From Alcanivorax sp. DG881 (GTDB lineage Bacteria > Pseudomonadota > Gammaproteobacteria > Pseudomonadales > Alcanivoracaceae): a stretch of DNA of 60,180 nt. The translations under genes and the position numbers were made by a program. Where the stretch lies: assembly GCF_000155615.1 (NCBI RefSeq), contig NZ_DS989915.1:1412249-1472428 (forward strand), given 5' to 3'. The notes below the pieces were generated by a model. That model made no database searches. It was not told where the DNA came from and worked only from the letters and a program-made list of their open reading frames with translations. Positions 26,287 to 38,700 of this stretch are shown here, in pieces. Numbering within the stretch: the first letter of the stretch is position 1; every line of letters begins with the position of its first letter.

Positions 26287-27588
26287 CTAAGGCTCCCGCA
26301 TGGCAGTCTGTCTGGCGCGCAACAGCGGCTTGAGCCAATAGCTCATCACCGTCCGTTTGCCCGTCATAATATCGATAGTGACCTGCATCCCCGGCATGAT
26401 CGGCTGATCAGGCTGACTCAATCCCTGCAGCGCCACCTTAACCCGGTAATAGGGGTTATCCTCTTCGTCACGCAGCACATCCGCACTGACATATTCCACC
26501 TGCCCAGGCATCCCCCCGTGGCTGGTAAAGTCATAAGCGGAGAATTTCACCTGCGTGTCCAGCCCGGCTTTTACCCAGGCAATGTCTTTCGGGCTGACCC
26601 GTGCTTCGGCGATCAACGCATCCTCAACCGGCACAATTTCCATGATCGCCTCCCCCGGGCGAATCACTCCGCCCAGGGAACGAAAAGCGATGTTTTTCAC
26701 GATGCCACGCAGCGGTGCGACCATGGTGGTACGGGTTAACTGATCCTGCAGGGCCGGCTGCTTTTCCTGGGCCTGAGCCAACCGAGTTTCCACCTCAATC
26801 AGTTCCGCCTGGGACTCGGCCCGGAATTCCGCGGCGATACTGCGACGCTCTGCGATGGCTTGCTGCAGCGCAGCGCCATACTGAGCGATTTGCAATGAGG
26901 CGCGATCCACCTCGCCCTTGAGCGCCACCTGATCCCGCTTCGCCTGACGGAATTCGGAAATCGGCAGCACGCCATCATTCACCGCCGATTCCAGTGCCTG
27001 CAGGTCCTGGCGCTGCAGCGCCAGACTTTGTTGCTGGGTACGCAGGTTGCGCTGGGCTTCCTGCTGAATCTGGCGCTGCTGCTCTACCCGACGATCAGCT
27101 TGAAACAAGCGGCCTTGCAAGGACGCCAGGCGGCCCGCCAACGCAGCCCGCTCCGATTCCCAGCCCGGCGATGGCGTCGCCGGTTCTGCCATGGGAACCG
27201 GGCTCACCAATACATCACCGTTATCAATAGCCACGCTGGCCAACTCGGCCTGCAGGCGTGCCTGGGCAGCCTCCAACCCCCGAATGCTTTGCCCCGCCTC
27301 TTCAACACTGGCCCGAAAGCGGGTGTCGTCCAGTTCCAGCAGGGGCTGGCCCGCTTCCACCATCTGCCCCTCTTCCACCAGCATGCTTTTCAGAATGCCG
27401 CCCTCCAGCGACTGAATTTTCTGAACCGTGCGTGTCGGGATCATCTGCCCCTGGGCCACCACCACCTGGTCCAGTTGCGCGAACACCGCCCACACCAGGA
27501 CACACACGATCAAACCACTGGCCAGCCAGGTAACCTGCCGGGCTCGCCAGGCTTTGCGCAAACGTTCGGTGGGGCTCAATTCGCTCAT
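26287..27588 (-). CDS. HlyD-family membrane fusion protein
   Basis: Periplasmic adaptor that links the ABC transporter to the TolC-like pore. The 433-residue product has a short cytosolic N-terminus and one membrane helix (about residues 19-40). The first half-lipoyl segment (TRTVQKIQSLEGGILKSMLVEEGQMVEAGQPLLELDDTRF) is followed by a long Gln/Ala/Arg-rich coiled coil (about 100-270), and the returning lipoyl and beta-barrel parts (MVAPLRGIVKNIAFRSLGGVIRPGE) come after. It overlaps the ABC transporter gene as ATGA. Confidence 0.94.
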   Translation of the reverse strand: MSELSPTERLRKAWRARQVTWLASGLIVCVLVWAVFAQLDQVVVAQGQMIPTRTVQKIQSLEGGILKSMLVEEGQMVEAGQPLLELDDTRFRASVEEAGQSIRGLEAAQARLQAELASVAIDNGDVLVSPVPMAEPATPSPGWESERAALAGRLASLQGRLFQADRRVEQQRQIQQEAQRNLRTQQQSLALQRQDLQALESAVNDGVLPISEFRQAKRDQVALKGEVDRASLQIAQYGAALQQAIAERRSIAAEFRAESQAELIEVETRLAQAQEKQPALQDQLTRTTMVAPLRGIVKNIAFRSLGGVIRPGEAIMEIVPVEDALIAEARVSPKDIAWVKAGLDTQVKFSAYDFTSHGGMPGQVEYVSADVLRDEEDNPYYRVKVALQGLSQPDQPIMPGMQVTIDIMTGKRTVMSYWLKPLLRARQTAMREP

Positions 27589-29798
27589 TCGCTCCCCTCC
27601 CCGTCTTTATTCGCCGGGTCGCCGGTCTTGTCACCGCAGCTTTCATTTCCTTTGCGCAAGGTAACCCGTGACGCTCTGGCGGCAGAGGCCTTGCCGGCAC
27701 GGGCCGCACCGTCGGCCTGTATCCTGCCCTGATCGAGCATGATGACCCGGTCACACAAGCCCAGTAATGCCGGGCGATGGCTGGCAATTACCACAGTGGC
27801 ATCGGCGGGGAGACGTGCCAGCCCTTTCACGACCTGCTGCTCCAGGGTCTGATCCATGGCACTGCTGGGCTCATCCAGCAAATAGACACGGGCCGGCTTG
27901 AGCAGCGTACGGGCCAGCGCCACGGCCTGACGCTGGCCCCCAGACAAGTGCTGACCAAACTCCCCCACCTGACATTGCAGGCCGTTTTCTATGCGATCCA
28001 GAAAGCTTTCGACGCCACTGTCACGTAACACGCGCAGCAAGGTTTTTTCATCCAGTTGCGACTGCCCGGCAACGATATTTTCCAGCAGGCTACCCCAGAA
28101 CAATCCCGGCGTTTGCCCACAGCAGGCAATCGATTCACGCAAACGCGGCATGGGCCACAGATTACGCTCCACCCCGGAAAACAGGACCCGGCCACTATCC
28201 GGTTCCATCTGCCCGGCCAGCAACGACAGCAAGGTGGATTTGCCGCTACCGGAGGCGCCACACAGTGCCACCCGCTCTCCCGGACGGATCTGCAGATCCA
28301 CGTCCCGCAATGCGGGCGATTGCGCTTCCGGCCAATGGAAGGTGACGTTCTGCAGGCGCATATTGCCGTCGAACCGCTGGGCGCCAAACTCGGTGGCCAG
28401 TTGTCGCTCCTGCGGCAGCGCCATGATGGTATCCAGCGCCGACAGCGCCGTTTTCATGTGCTGGCCGCGCAGTAACAGCATGGACACCTGATTCACCGTG
28501 CCGCCCATGCGACCGGACAACATGACCACCGCAATCAAACCGCCCATGCTCAAGTCACCAGCGGCGATGCGATAGACACCGAAGACAATTAACAGGACGG
28601 TAACCAGCCCCTGAGTCGAGCTGATGGCATGGGAAAGTGCATTGATCGCTTCCCGAGAGTCGATGCTGTTATCTGCCAGCGAGGCCACCAGATTGCGCCA
28701 GCGACGCTTGTGGCTGGCCTGCATGTTGGTTTGCTTGATATCCGGCAGATTTTGCAGGGTTTCCATCAGCATGGCCTGGCGCTGGGAGCTGAACCGCGCG
28801 CCATTTTCGATGGCAATGGCCACCCGCTTGCGTAGCACCCAGGCATAGGCCGTCAGCAGCAACATGGCCCCCAGTGGCACCAGAAACAGCGGCCCGCCCA
28901 GCCAGGCGATCAGTGCGATAAACAAAATACTGAACGGCAGATCCACCAGTGCCACCATGGTCGCACTGGTAAGAAAATCCCGCACCGAATCGAATTCCTG
29001 CACCTGTTTGGCAAACACCGCCGCGGATTGCGGCCGGTTACGCAGCTCCATGCCCAACAGCTTCTCGAACAGGCGCTGGGACACGGTGATATCGATTTCA
29101 CGCCCGGCATAATCGGTAATCCGGGCACGGGCGCCGCGCAGCAGCCAGTCGAACAGCAACACGATCAGCACCACGGACACCAACACCCACAGGGTTTCGA
29201 TGGCCTGGTTAGGCACCACGCGGTCGTAGACATTCATGGTAAACAGCGGCACCACCAGCCCCAGCACATTCACCAGCACCGACGCCAACAGCAGATCCCG
29301 GTACCAGCGACGCTGCCCTGTGAGTAAGCCCCACAGCCAGTGACGTCCCTTGCCCGCGTGCAGTTCTTCGGCCCGCCGGTCGGCCGGATCAAGCACGTGA
29401 ACATTCCATAACTGCGCGATCTGCTCACGCGGCAGCGTAGCCGACTGCGCCTCATCACCCTGCGGCGGCAACAGGCCAGTCTCAGCGGTGAACCCCACCA
29501 ACACATGGGGCAGACCGGCGTTATCCACGACCAGAAAAATACCGCTATGGGTGGCCGCTTTTTCACAACGCGGCGCATCGGTTTCCGTGAGCTGAACACC
29601 ACGCTCCGCCAACAACGCGGCCAGCGCAGGCGCGTTCAACGAGGTCTCACCCGTCTCGGCCCTGACAGAGACAAAATCCTCGCAAGGCAGATCCGGCAGA
29701 GGACAGGCGAGCTCCCTGGCCAGCGCGGCAATCGCCTGCTGCCAAGGGGCCAGCGGTGACGGCGCAACGCCGGGGATGTCTTTCGGTTTTGCAGTCAT
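27585..29798 (-). CDS. Type I secretion ABC transporter (LapB-like)
   Basis: Inner-membrane ATPase that powers export of the giant adhesin. The 737-residue product has three parts. The N-terminal domain (about 1-150) is C39-like but shows no catalytic Cys in the expected place, so it is probably a docking domain. A six-helix membrane domain covers about 165-450. The nucleotide-binding domain has GASGSGKST near residue 513, LSGGQ near 616, VYLLDEPSS near 635 and an H-loop ASHRP near 674. The charged C-terminal tail is unusually long. The start ATG overlaps the adhesin stop (TGATG). Confidence 0.95.
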   Translation of the reverse strand: MTAKPKDIPGVAPSPLAPWQQAIAALARELACPLPDLPCEDFVSVRAETGETSLNAPALAALLAERGVQLTETDAPRCEKAATHSGIFLVVDNAGLPHVLVGFTAETGLLPPQGDEAQSATLPREQIAQLWNVHVLDPADRRAEELHAGKGRHWLWGLLTGQRRWYRDLLLASVLVNVLGLVVPLFTMNVYDRVVPNQAIETLWVLVSVVLIVLLFDWLLRGARARITDYAGREIDITVSQRLFEKLLGMELRNRPQSAAVFAKQVQEFDSVRDFLTSATMVALVDLPFSILFIALIAWLGGPLFLVPLGAMLLLTAYAWVLRKRVAIAIENGARFSSQRQAMLMETLQNLPDIKQTNMQASHKRRWRNLVASLADNSIDSREAINALSHAISSTQGLVTVLLIVFGVYRIAAGDLSMGGLIAVVMLSGRMGGTVNQVSMLLLRGQHMKTALSALDTIMALPQERQLATEFGAQRFDGNMRLQNVTFHWPEAQSPALRDVDLQIRPGERVALCGASGSGKSTLLSLLAGQMEPDSGRVLFSGVERNLWPMPRLRESIACCGQTPGLFWGSLLENIVAGQSQLDEKTLLRVLRDSGVESFLDRIENGLQCQVGEFGQHLSGGQRQAVALARTLLKPARVYLLDEPSSAMDQTLEQQVVKGLARLPADATVVIASHRPALLGLCDRVIMLDQGRIQADGAARAGKASAARASRVTLRKGNESCGDKTGDPANKDGEGSE

Positions 29799-32700
29799 CA
29801 GGTAATCAGCACCTGGTTATCCAGCAATTGTTGAAGCATTTCCGCCTCGGTAAGACCACTCACATCACCACCAAACAACTCAGTTTCCGAAGTGTTATCC
29901 AGGGTAACGACCTGGGACACCGCCTGGCCGTCCGGGGAGATAGTGAACACCACACTGGTGCCGTTATCCTGAATGTCGATCACCGCATCCAGTTCCGTCC
30001 CGTTCGTGGCAGGCGTGCCCGCCAGCAAGTCACTCAGATCCAGGCGATCATTATCCGTGACGGAAAAGTCCGTAATGGTGTCAGAGGCATCGTTGCCCGC
30101 GCCGAGCAAATCGGCCTGGCGGAACACAAAACTGTCCGCCCCGGCACCGCCGGTGAGGGTGTCATCGCCATCACCACCAGCGATCCAGTCGTTCTGGGCC
30201 GTTCCGGTAATCACCGTGGCGCCGGCTCCGTGCACGCTCACATCCAGCGTCTGCGGGTCACCCTCTGCAGCCTCCCCATCCAGCTCGGAACGACCATAGA
30301 CTGTCAATGTGAAGTCCGAGACGGTGCCCGGATTCACCAGTGCCAGCCCGGGCACCTGATCCGCCGGCACTTCCCAATGGCCATCCACCTGGGTACCGGC
30401 GCTGAGCTGTATATTGTCGGGAACACCCTCAACAATAAGCGTGGCCTCTTCACCCGGTGCCGGGTTCAGCGCTTCCATATCGATGGCAAGCGGCACATCG
30501 CCGGCACCGGCTTCCACATAAAAATTATCAAAGCCCAGATCCACATCCGGCGCATCCGGCAAGGCAGTGAGTTGCACACTCACTTGCTGGAGCTGCGGCG
30601 GGCTGATGGCATTGACGGTCTCTCCGTTCACCACCGCCTGATCCGTGCTGGCGATACGGATATTCAGGTCCAGATTGCCGAACGCCAACTGACCGGTGAG
30701 CAGCTCGAAGGAATCCAGTACACGGCCATCCGCCAGCTCCGCCGCGGACAGCGCCATAATCGCCACGGTCACGCCCCCCACCTGCTGGAAAGACACCGTG
30801 CGCTCGCCTACGCGAATACCCTGCAAGCCCAACAGCGCCGTCGCCTGGGAGGTATCCGCCACCTGCACGGTCAGCACCATCCCTTCATTGCCATCACGGG
30901 GGTGGCCATCGGTGACGTAATCCGGCTCCAGGGTTTTCGCATTCACCTCAATGGTGACGTCATCGCCTTCCTGGCCACTGGCAGACACATCCGCCCCGTT
31001 GAACTCCACACCATCTCCCACCGGATTAACGAACACGGTGAAATCCTGGGACGCGGTACGCACGTCGTTGGTCCCGGTCTCGAGGGTTACGGCTTGCAGG
31101 GTTAGCGGAATATCGCCACTGAAATTGGCCGGCGGACGAATCACCGCATTGGCCAGATCCGCCTGGGGCAGACTCCACTGGAACGTCGGTTCGCCAAACA
31201 GGCTGCCGCCATCCGGGCCGTTGTTGGCCACCGGCACACCATCCACCAGAATCACCGCGTCCTTGGGCACCCCTTGCAGCACCACGGTGAGCGTTTCGGA
31301 ACCGTCCTGGTCCACCAGTTCCGCCTGAAGATCGCCAAGGGGAATGTCAGAATCTTCCGCCCCGGTAATATCCGCCGCTGTCACCGTTCCTGGATCGGTC
31401 ACCGGTTCGATTTCAATCTCGATGCTGCCGGGCACGGTCTGGGTGTCAGTATTGCTGACCACCGTCAGGGCGCCGGACACTTCATCCAGAATGGTCAGCT
31501 CCATGTTCACATTGAACGTGCCGGACAGATGCTGCGGAGGCAGGAAATAAATATCGCTGATGCGTGAAGGATCGGACAGGGTAAAGGTGCCGTCGCCGTT
31601 GTCGGCAAGCAGGCCTTCCGGATCCACGAAAGAGCCTTCCGGCAGCGCCAGGAACGTAATACTCTGGACACTCTCAAGCCCCTCGGCGCCATCGGTGGAA
31701 CGGTCCGCCAGCAACGCGTCCAGATCCACGTCCAGTGACGTGGCCACGTCTTCCAGTCCACTGATACCCGGAATCTCGTTGACCTCGTCCACCACCGGCG
31801 CCAGCTCAATGTCCAGGCTGTCCTGGGTGGTGACGGTATCGCCGGAAGGGTCGGTAGAAACGCTGGTCACCGGAATGGAAATCACCCCGGCAATGTCTTC
31901 GTCGATGCCAACCACGGTCAGGTCATTGAGGGTTGCCTGGGTGAAGACGTATTCCACCACGGTCTTGCCGTCGCTGCCATGCAGCACCCGAATATCGGTA
32001 CCGGCCAGCGATGCCCCCGGGGGCAGATCCGCCGCATCCACCCGGAACGACACCTGATCATTGGCATCCCCGGCGGCACCGGTGTTGAGGTGGCCGGCAG
32101 TGTCCACCGTCTCCCCTTCCTGGCCGTCGATGATGGAATCCTGGATTGAGTCCACCGCCTGGGCGGTACCGGCGGCGCCACCGGTGAATTCCACATCCAC
32201 TTCGGCACTGATCATTTCGGCGTCGCTGCCATCCAGTGCACGCGCCTGGACCAGAATGGTTTCCACTCCGGTGGCGGTTTCCGAATAAATGGTGACACCG
32301 GCCAGCAGGTCCAGACCATTTTCCACCGCGGTGTCACTGGTCAGGCCGGCAGCCGGAATCAGCCAGTTGCCATTACCATCGTGAACAGCACCGTCAGGGT
32401 GTTCCACGAACCAGCCATCGGCGGCGGGCATGCGAATAACGATGTAGTCCAGGGTTTCCGAGCCGTCGATATCGTCTTCAACAAACAGCACCGAGCCGCT
32501 CAGGTCGAGCCCGGAACCATCATTGGTCAGCACCGCATCCGGGCCTTCCAGACGGGTCAGGTCGGGCAGGTCTTCACCGTCCACATCCACCTGTGCGGAC
32601 ACATCCACCTGCAGGTTGCCGGTGTAATCGGCCACTGCGGTTTCACCGGTTTCCGAGGTATCGGTGATCTGGTAAGTCACCGGCACACTGAAGGTACCAC

Positions 32701-35700
32701 TGGCATCTTCCGGCGGCCGCCAGGTAAGCCGGCCACTGTTGGCGAGCTCCATCAGGGTGAGGCCTTCATCCGAGGCCAGCTGCCCCAGATCCAGACCGCC
32801 GGGAGGAACGCTGATCGTTTCCCCGTCGAACATGAGCTGGCCCGCCCCCTGGCCGGTAATCACCAGCTCAGTCAGGGTTTCACTGCCGTCACTGTCCAGC
32901 AGGTTCGGTAGCAAATTAAGCGTAACGACTTCGTCTTCCACGCCACTGCTGACAATATTCTCGCCATCCTGGGTATCCACCACCGGCAAGTTATCCAGCA
33001 TCACGTCATGGCTGAAGCTTTCACTGTCACCGTCCGGTTCGGAAATGACCTGGCGAATGGTGAACGCCGGCTCGGCACCGCTGAAATCCGCCTGTGGGCG
33101 CAGGTAGATATTGGCCAGCTGGCTGGCCGAGACCTGGTAGATCAAACCATCGCCGTTCTCACCCACTACCTGCAGGGCAATTGGATCACCGTTCACGTCT
33201 ACCAGGTCGACGTTCGGGTTCAGGTTACCGATCACCAGGTCCGACCGCTCACTGCCGTCGTCATCACTGGAGCCCAGCATAAAGCTCAATGACAGCAGGC
33301 TGTCCTCATCCAGGGTGCCGGTGAGGACACTGTTATCCACGTCGCCGTTCCAGGTCCAGGCGCCATCCTGATCCGGCGTAAACTGTGGATCGTCCACCAC
33401 ACCGGTCAGCTTGATATTCACTGTGGCCGTGTTGGATGTCGCCGTTTCCGGATCCGGGTCCAGGCCATCCTGTGTACTTTCCGTGGCCACCGCTGTCAGG
33501 TTGACCTGGAACAGGCCACCGGGGACAGACACCGAACTGATGTCTTCCTTGGGAATCAGCAGCACATTGCCCGCTTCCACATCGGCCATGTCCGCCAGAT
33601 AACGGCCGGTTTGCGGATTGCTGACCACCGCCCCGTTCTGGCCGATCACGCTCCAGCCTTCCGGCACGTCCAGCCGCAATTGCAGGGATTCAGAACCGTC
33701 CACATCGTTGAGCGACGCGCTGACCAGCCGGGACACATCAATCTGGGCATCTTCCAGTTCGTTCAGGGTGCCGGTGGGGCGCAGGTTCGGCGGATCGGCC
33801 ACCGGGGTCACCGCCACATTCACGGTATGCGCGGTTTCCGCCGTGTCGCCATTTTCCTGTTCGGTGGAAATTGCGGTGACATCAAACTGGTAATTGCCGG
33901 CCACGCCATCCTCGGCGCGCACGGTAAGGTTGGCAAAGTCGGCCCCGCTCAGTGTGGCACCCGCGCTCAGCACGCTGCCATTGAGCTCCAGAATCAGCTC
34001 ATCATCGAAAGAATCCAGACGGTAACTGAGGGTTTCCGAGCCATCCGTGTCGAACAGCTCCGCACTGATGTTCACCGCTGTTGCCGGGTCATCTTCGTGG
34101 AGGGCCACCTCACTGGCAGGCGTATCCCACAGCGGGGCATCCGCCACAGAATGGACAGTGATCGGCTCACTTTCTGTGAACTCCCGGGTAGAGCCGTCGG
34201 ACAGAGACACGTCCACGGTCATGTCCAATTGTGGATCCAGGGTCTGCAAGGAGGAATTGAGCGCCGGCGTGAACGTGAGCACACCATCCGGAATCACTGC
34301 GCCGCTGCCATCAGGCACCAGTGACGACTGATCCAGGTAAGGGTTGCCACTACCATCCACCGGCAGTGGTTGGCCATCCAGCATCAGGGTGCCGCCTTCC
34401 AGGGCGGCATTATCAAAAGTGATGCGGGTAATCGTATCGCCTTGGTCCAGGTCACCAGGATCCGCGCGCAGGTCCACCGTCAGGGCAGTATCTTCATCGC
34501 CTTCAACGGGTTGCACGACCAGGGTGCCATCGGCATCCCGCACATTCAGGGTTAGATCCAGATTGGCGGTATCGCCATCCCCGTCCGTAACCACGGCCTG
34601 CATGGTATCGGTATCAAACGCGCCACCGATATTGAATACATCGTCCGTATCAACAGTGAAATTCCCGTCACTGTGCAACGTCATAACACCGTATTGATTG
34701 TCGGTGACGTCGGTCAGGATAATAGTGACCGGGTCTTGCGCGTCGAAGGTGTAATCCACTCCCCGATAGGTCACCTGGGTCAGTAACCCGCCGTCGGCCC
34801 CGACGGTGTTGGCGTCGGCCAGTAGATTACCTGCGATGTCATCACCTTCAGTGATGGTACGTTCCAGGGTGGCCCCCTCGGGCACATCATCCGCCACATG
34901 AAATGTCAGGTGAGAATCACCGGATACATCGTTATCCGCATCAGTCACCGACACATCAAAAGACACATTGATCGAGTCGCGGGTATTATCCCCTTCCGGG
35001 TGATCCAGCGGGCCCAGCAACTGCATGCTCGCGCTGCCATCAGTTTCCACTCGTACCTGGAACACCGCATCACCCGCCGAGGTGGTCGCTACCCACCAAC
35101 CATTGGCATTAGCGGAAGCCGCCAGCGTCACCGCCAGGCCACCGCTGGTCACCACGGAGGTCATGGCAACGGTCGTCGCCACTACCTGATCACTACCCGC
35201 CTGTACCTCCACCGAGGATGTCCCCTCAGGCGTGGCGCCATTTTCCAGACCATCTTCATCCAGCACCCCAGGCGGGGCGGGGTGCACGGTGGGATCCCGC
35301 CCGTCAGCAATGTCCACGGCCACATCGGCCAAGGCCATGCTGCCATCCGCATCAATGGCCGCCACCGGGATAGTCAGGGACATCAGGTCGCTGTCCAGAT
35401 GATCCACCGGGCCGAGAATCTCCAGATCCAGGGGCACGGTACCACTGGAGCCCGACGCAATTTCCACATCCGACGGCAGCGTAAAACGCAGCACTGTCTG
35501 GCCATTGACCCGGGCTTCCAGGGTCTGGTTGTTGGCCACATACCATTGCAGCTGGACGCCATTCTGGGTAACCGGCTGGCCACCGGCATCCATGACATTG
35601 GTGCCGTTGCCAACCTGGAAGGCCACTTCCACCACCGGATCTTCAGAGGCGGTGATGTCCACATCCACGCTGTCGGTGCCCGTCAGGTGGCTGCCGTTCT

Positions 35701-38700
35701 TGGCCGGCAATTCGCTCACATCCAGCGTATCGATAATCACCGCTGCAGGATCGTCCGCATCGCTGATTTCAATACCCAGGTTCAGGTTCACCACATCACC
35801 GTCGCTGTCTTCCGTACGCAGCCGTAACGGTACGGGCAGCGGGTCCTGCCGGTTACCATTACTGTCGAGCTGATCCAGTGCCTGATACAGGGTGAAATCG
35901 TAGTTGATGGTGCTGTCCGCCTCACCGGCTACCGGGTCCAGTAGCGTGGCCACAAACACCGGGTTGTTCACATCATCGGTATAGGCGGTCAGCGTCTGGC
36001 CATCGGCGCTGAGCTGGTATTGCAACGGTTCGCCGCCACTGGAGAGACCGGGTTGCGAAGAGCCTGCGGCAAACCCCAGTGACTCAATCCGGTCACTGCC
36101 CACGGCCACATCCACCGTTCCCTGAGCAGAGATTGAGGGTTGGCCATCCAGGGAATCTTCGTCCAGAGCCACGCTGGTGGATTCATTCAGGATCGGGTTC
36201 TGGCCATCATCAATTTCCAGCTGGAACAGGCCGGGGTCGACGTCGGTGCCATCGGTATCGGTGGCAATAATGGCGAACGGTAGGTTCAACTGATCGCTGT
36301 TGAGATGATCCAGCGGCCGGCGCAGGTCCATCTCCAGACCAATTGTCAGATCACCGTTTGCCTGCGCCACCGCATCCAGGGTGGCCACAAACACCACCAC
36401 ACCACCGGCCATGGCAGTAATGCTGCTGCCATCCGCCGCCACTTGATAACTGAGCGGCTGGCCCAGGCTGGTGAGCCCCAGATCATTGAGCAGGGATTCC
36501 TGCTGGCCGGCATCGTTGTAGAAGCGGGCCGTATCGGCCACCAGATCATCCGAGCCGGCTTCAATGGTGACAGTGGTTGCCGGCTGGTTGAGTTGGGTGA
36601 TCACCGCTTCCGTGATCATCCCGTTATCGCTGATGGCCACGCCGGCGGCACCATCCTTGATAGTAATCAGCACATCCGCGGAGGAGGAGTCACCATCCCC
36701 GTCGCTGCCGGTATAGCTGAATGCCAACTCCTGCACCACCTGGTGATCCAGGTTGCGAGCCGCGTCCAGGGTCCAGGAACCATCCTGATAGACCGTGAGG
36801 GCTCCCTTGTCGGTATTGACCACCGCCGGGCTATTCAGGGCGACCGCGTAATCCACTCCGTCCAGGGTAATGACGTCCAGCGTAAAGGGCGCTTCCAGCC
36901 CGGTATCGTTATCGAACAGATTGCCACCGGCGGAGGTATCCTCGATCACCTCGGCGGTGTCGTCTTCGGCGAAGGGGCTGGAGTCATTCACGACCAGCTG
37001 GATGTTGGCAGCAATGGTTTCCGAGGTCCCGTCCGCATCATTCTGGGTGGCATTAATGGCCACCTGGAACAGGGACTTGTCCAGCGCCGGACGCTGATCC
37101 ACCGGCAACAACAAGGAGGCATTCACGCTATCGCCGGCCGCGTTCAGGGCCAGCGTCATCACCGTCTGCCCGTCGCTGTCGCGGATCACACTCAGGGACT
37201 GACCGTCCGGGGCCACCACCACCGTGACCGCACTGCTTTCCGAGGTCATTGCCGCCAGGCTGTCCTGGGTCGCAGAGAAGGTAACCTCATCCGCCTCCTG
37301 AATGCGGATATCCCCGGAATCCTGATCGATCCCTCCTGTTTCCAGCTGGGTTTCCGACAGGACCACCGCCTCCGGCTCAATCAACGTGGGCGTGGAATCC
37401 GCAGTGGTGTTACCCGCCAAATCCGTCACCTGGGCATTGAGAGTCCACTGGGTTTGCAGGCTCAGGCCGGAGGCATCCACCGGCACCGTCCAGGCTCCGC
37501 CGGACACGGTGCCGGTGAAGGTATTGGTGGTGGTGCCGTCAGACAGGGTCACGGTCACGATCTGGCCATCTTCCGCATCCGTGGTGCCAGTCAGCTCATC
37601 CACCGCCCGCAGCAGGAAAGGGGTCAGCGGCAAACCATCGGGGCCGGTATCAATGTCGATAAAGACGCCCAGGTCGATATCCGCCTGGGTGGATGCCGTG
37701 GCCGGGTTACCGGCCTGGTCTTCGGTGCTCACTTGCGCCGTCAGGCCACCGTCCACAAAGCCGGTCAGGTCCACCGGCCCGGCACTCCAGGTGCCACCAC
37801 TGACGGTGGCATCCGGCACCGTGATCTGGTTGCCGGCACTGTCGGTGAGCACAATGCTGACAGTCTGTCCGTCTTCCACGCCGGTGACGGTGCCCTGCAA
37901 CTGCACCTCGCTGACGCCGGCGGCGTTGTAAACGATTTCCCCGTTCGGCCCCAGGGTGGTGTCCGCATCATCCAGAAATTCCACGGTCACCTGGGCCAGG
38001 GTGTCCTTGTCCACGGTGTCCGACGCCGTGGCCGGGTTACCGGCGCGATCGTCACTGTTGAGGGTGACGGTGAGGGTGCCATCATCCAGGCTGGACAGGT
38101 CCAGATTGGTCAGCGTCCAGGAACCGTCGCTGGCCACCGTGGTATTGAACGTCAGGGTAGACGTTCCATCATTGAGGGTGACTTCAAGGGGCCGGCCCTG
38201 CTCAATCTCTGCGGTGGTGCCGGACAGGGTAACGCTGGTGGCTTCGGCCGCGTTGATCACCACGCCCGCGGACACCTGTACGGTATCGTCGATACTGGCA
38301 AGCGTGTCGTGAATGATATCGTCGGAGGCCGACACCGGGTTGCCGGCCTGGTCCGTCACCGTGGCGGAGACCGTCAGCGGCCCCTCTTCCAGGCCAGACA
38401 AGTCCAGATTATCCAGCGACCAGGCTCCGCCAGCGACCATGGCTGATCCAGTCACTTCGATGCCGGCAGAATCGGTGATCACCACCTCCACGGTCTGGCC
38501 GTCTTCCACATCGGTGACCGTGCCGGACACGGTGGTGGTGTCGTCTTCATCCGCGTTGAGGTAACCGCCAAAGCCGTCATTGATGAAATCGTCCTCGAAC
38601 ATGACGGTGATTTCAGCGGTGGCGTCCTTGGTCGCCGGATAGCTGTTGGTGGCTTCGTTGCCAGCATTATCGAAGACGCTGACATTGATGGTGATCGGCC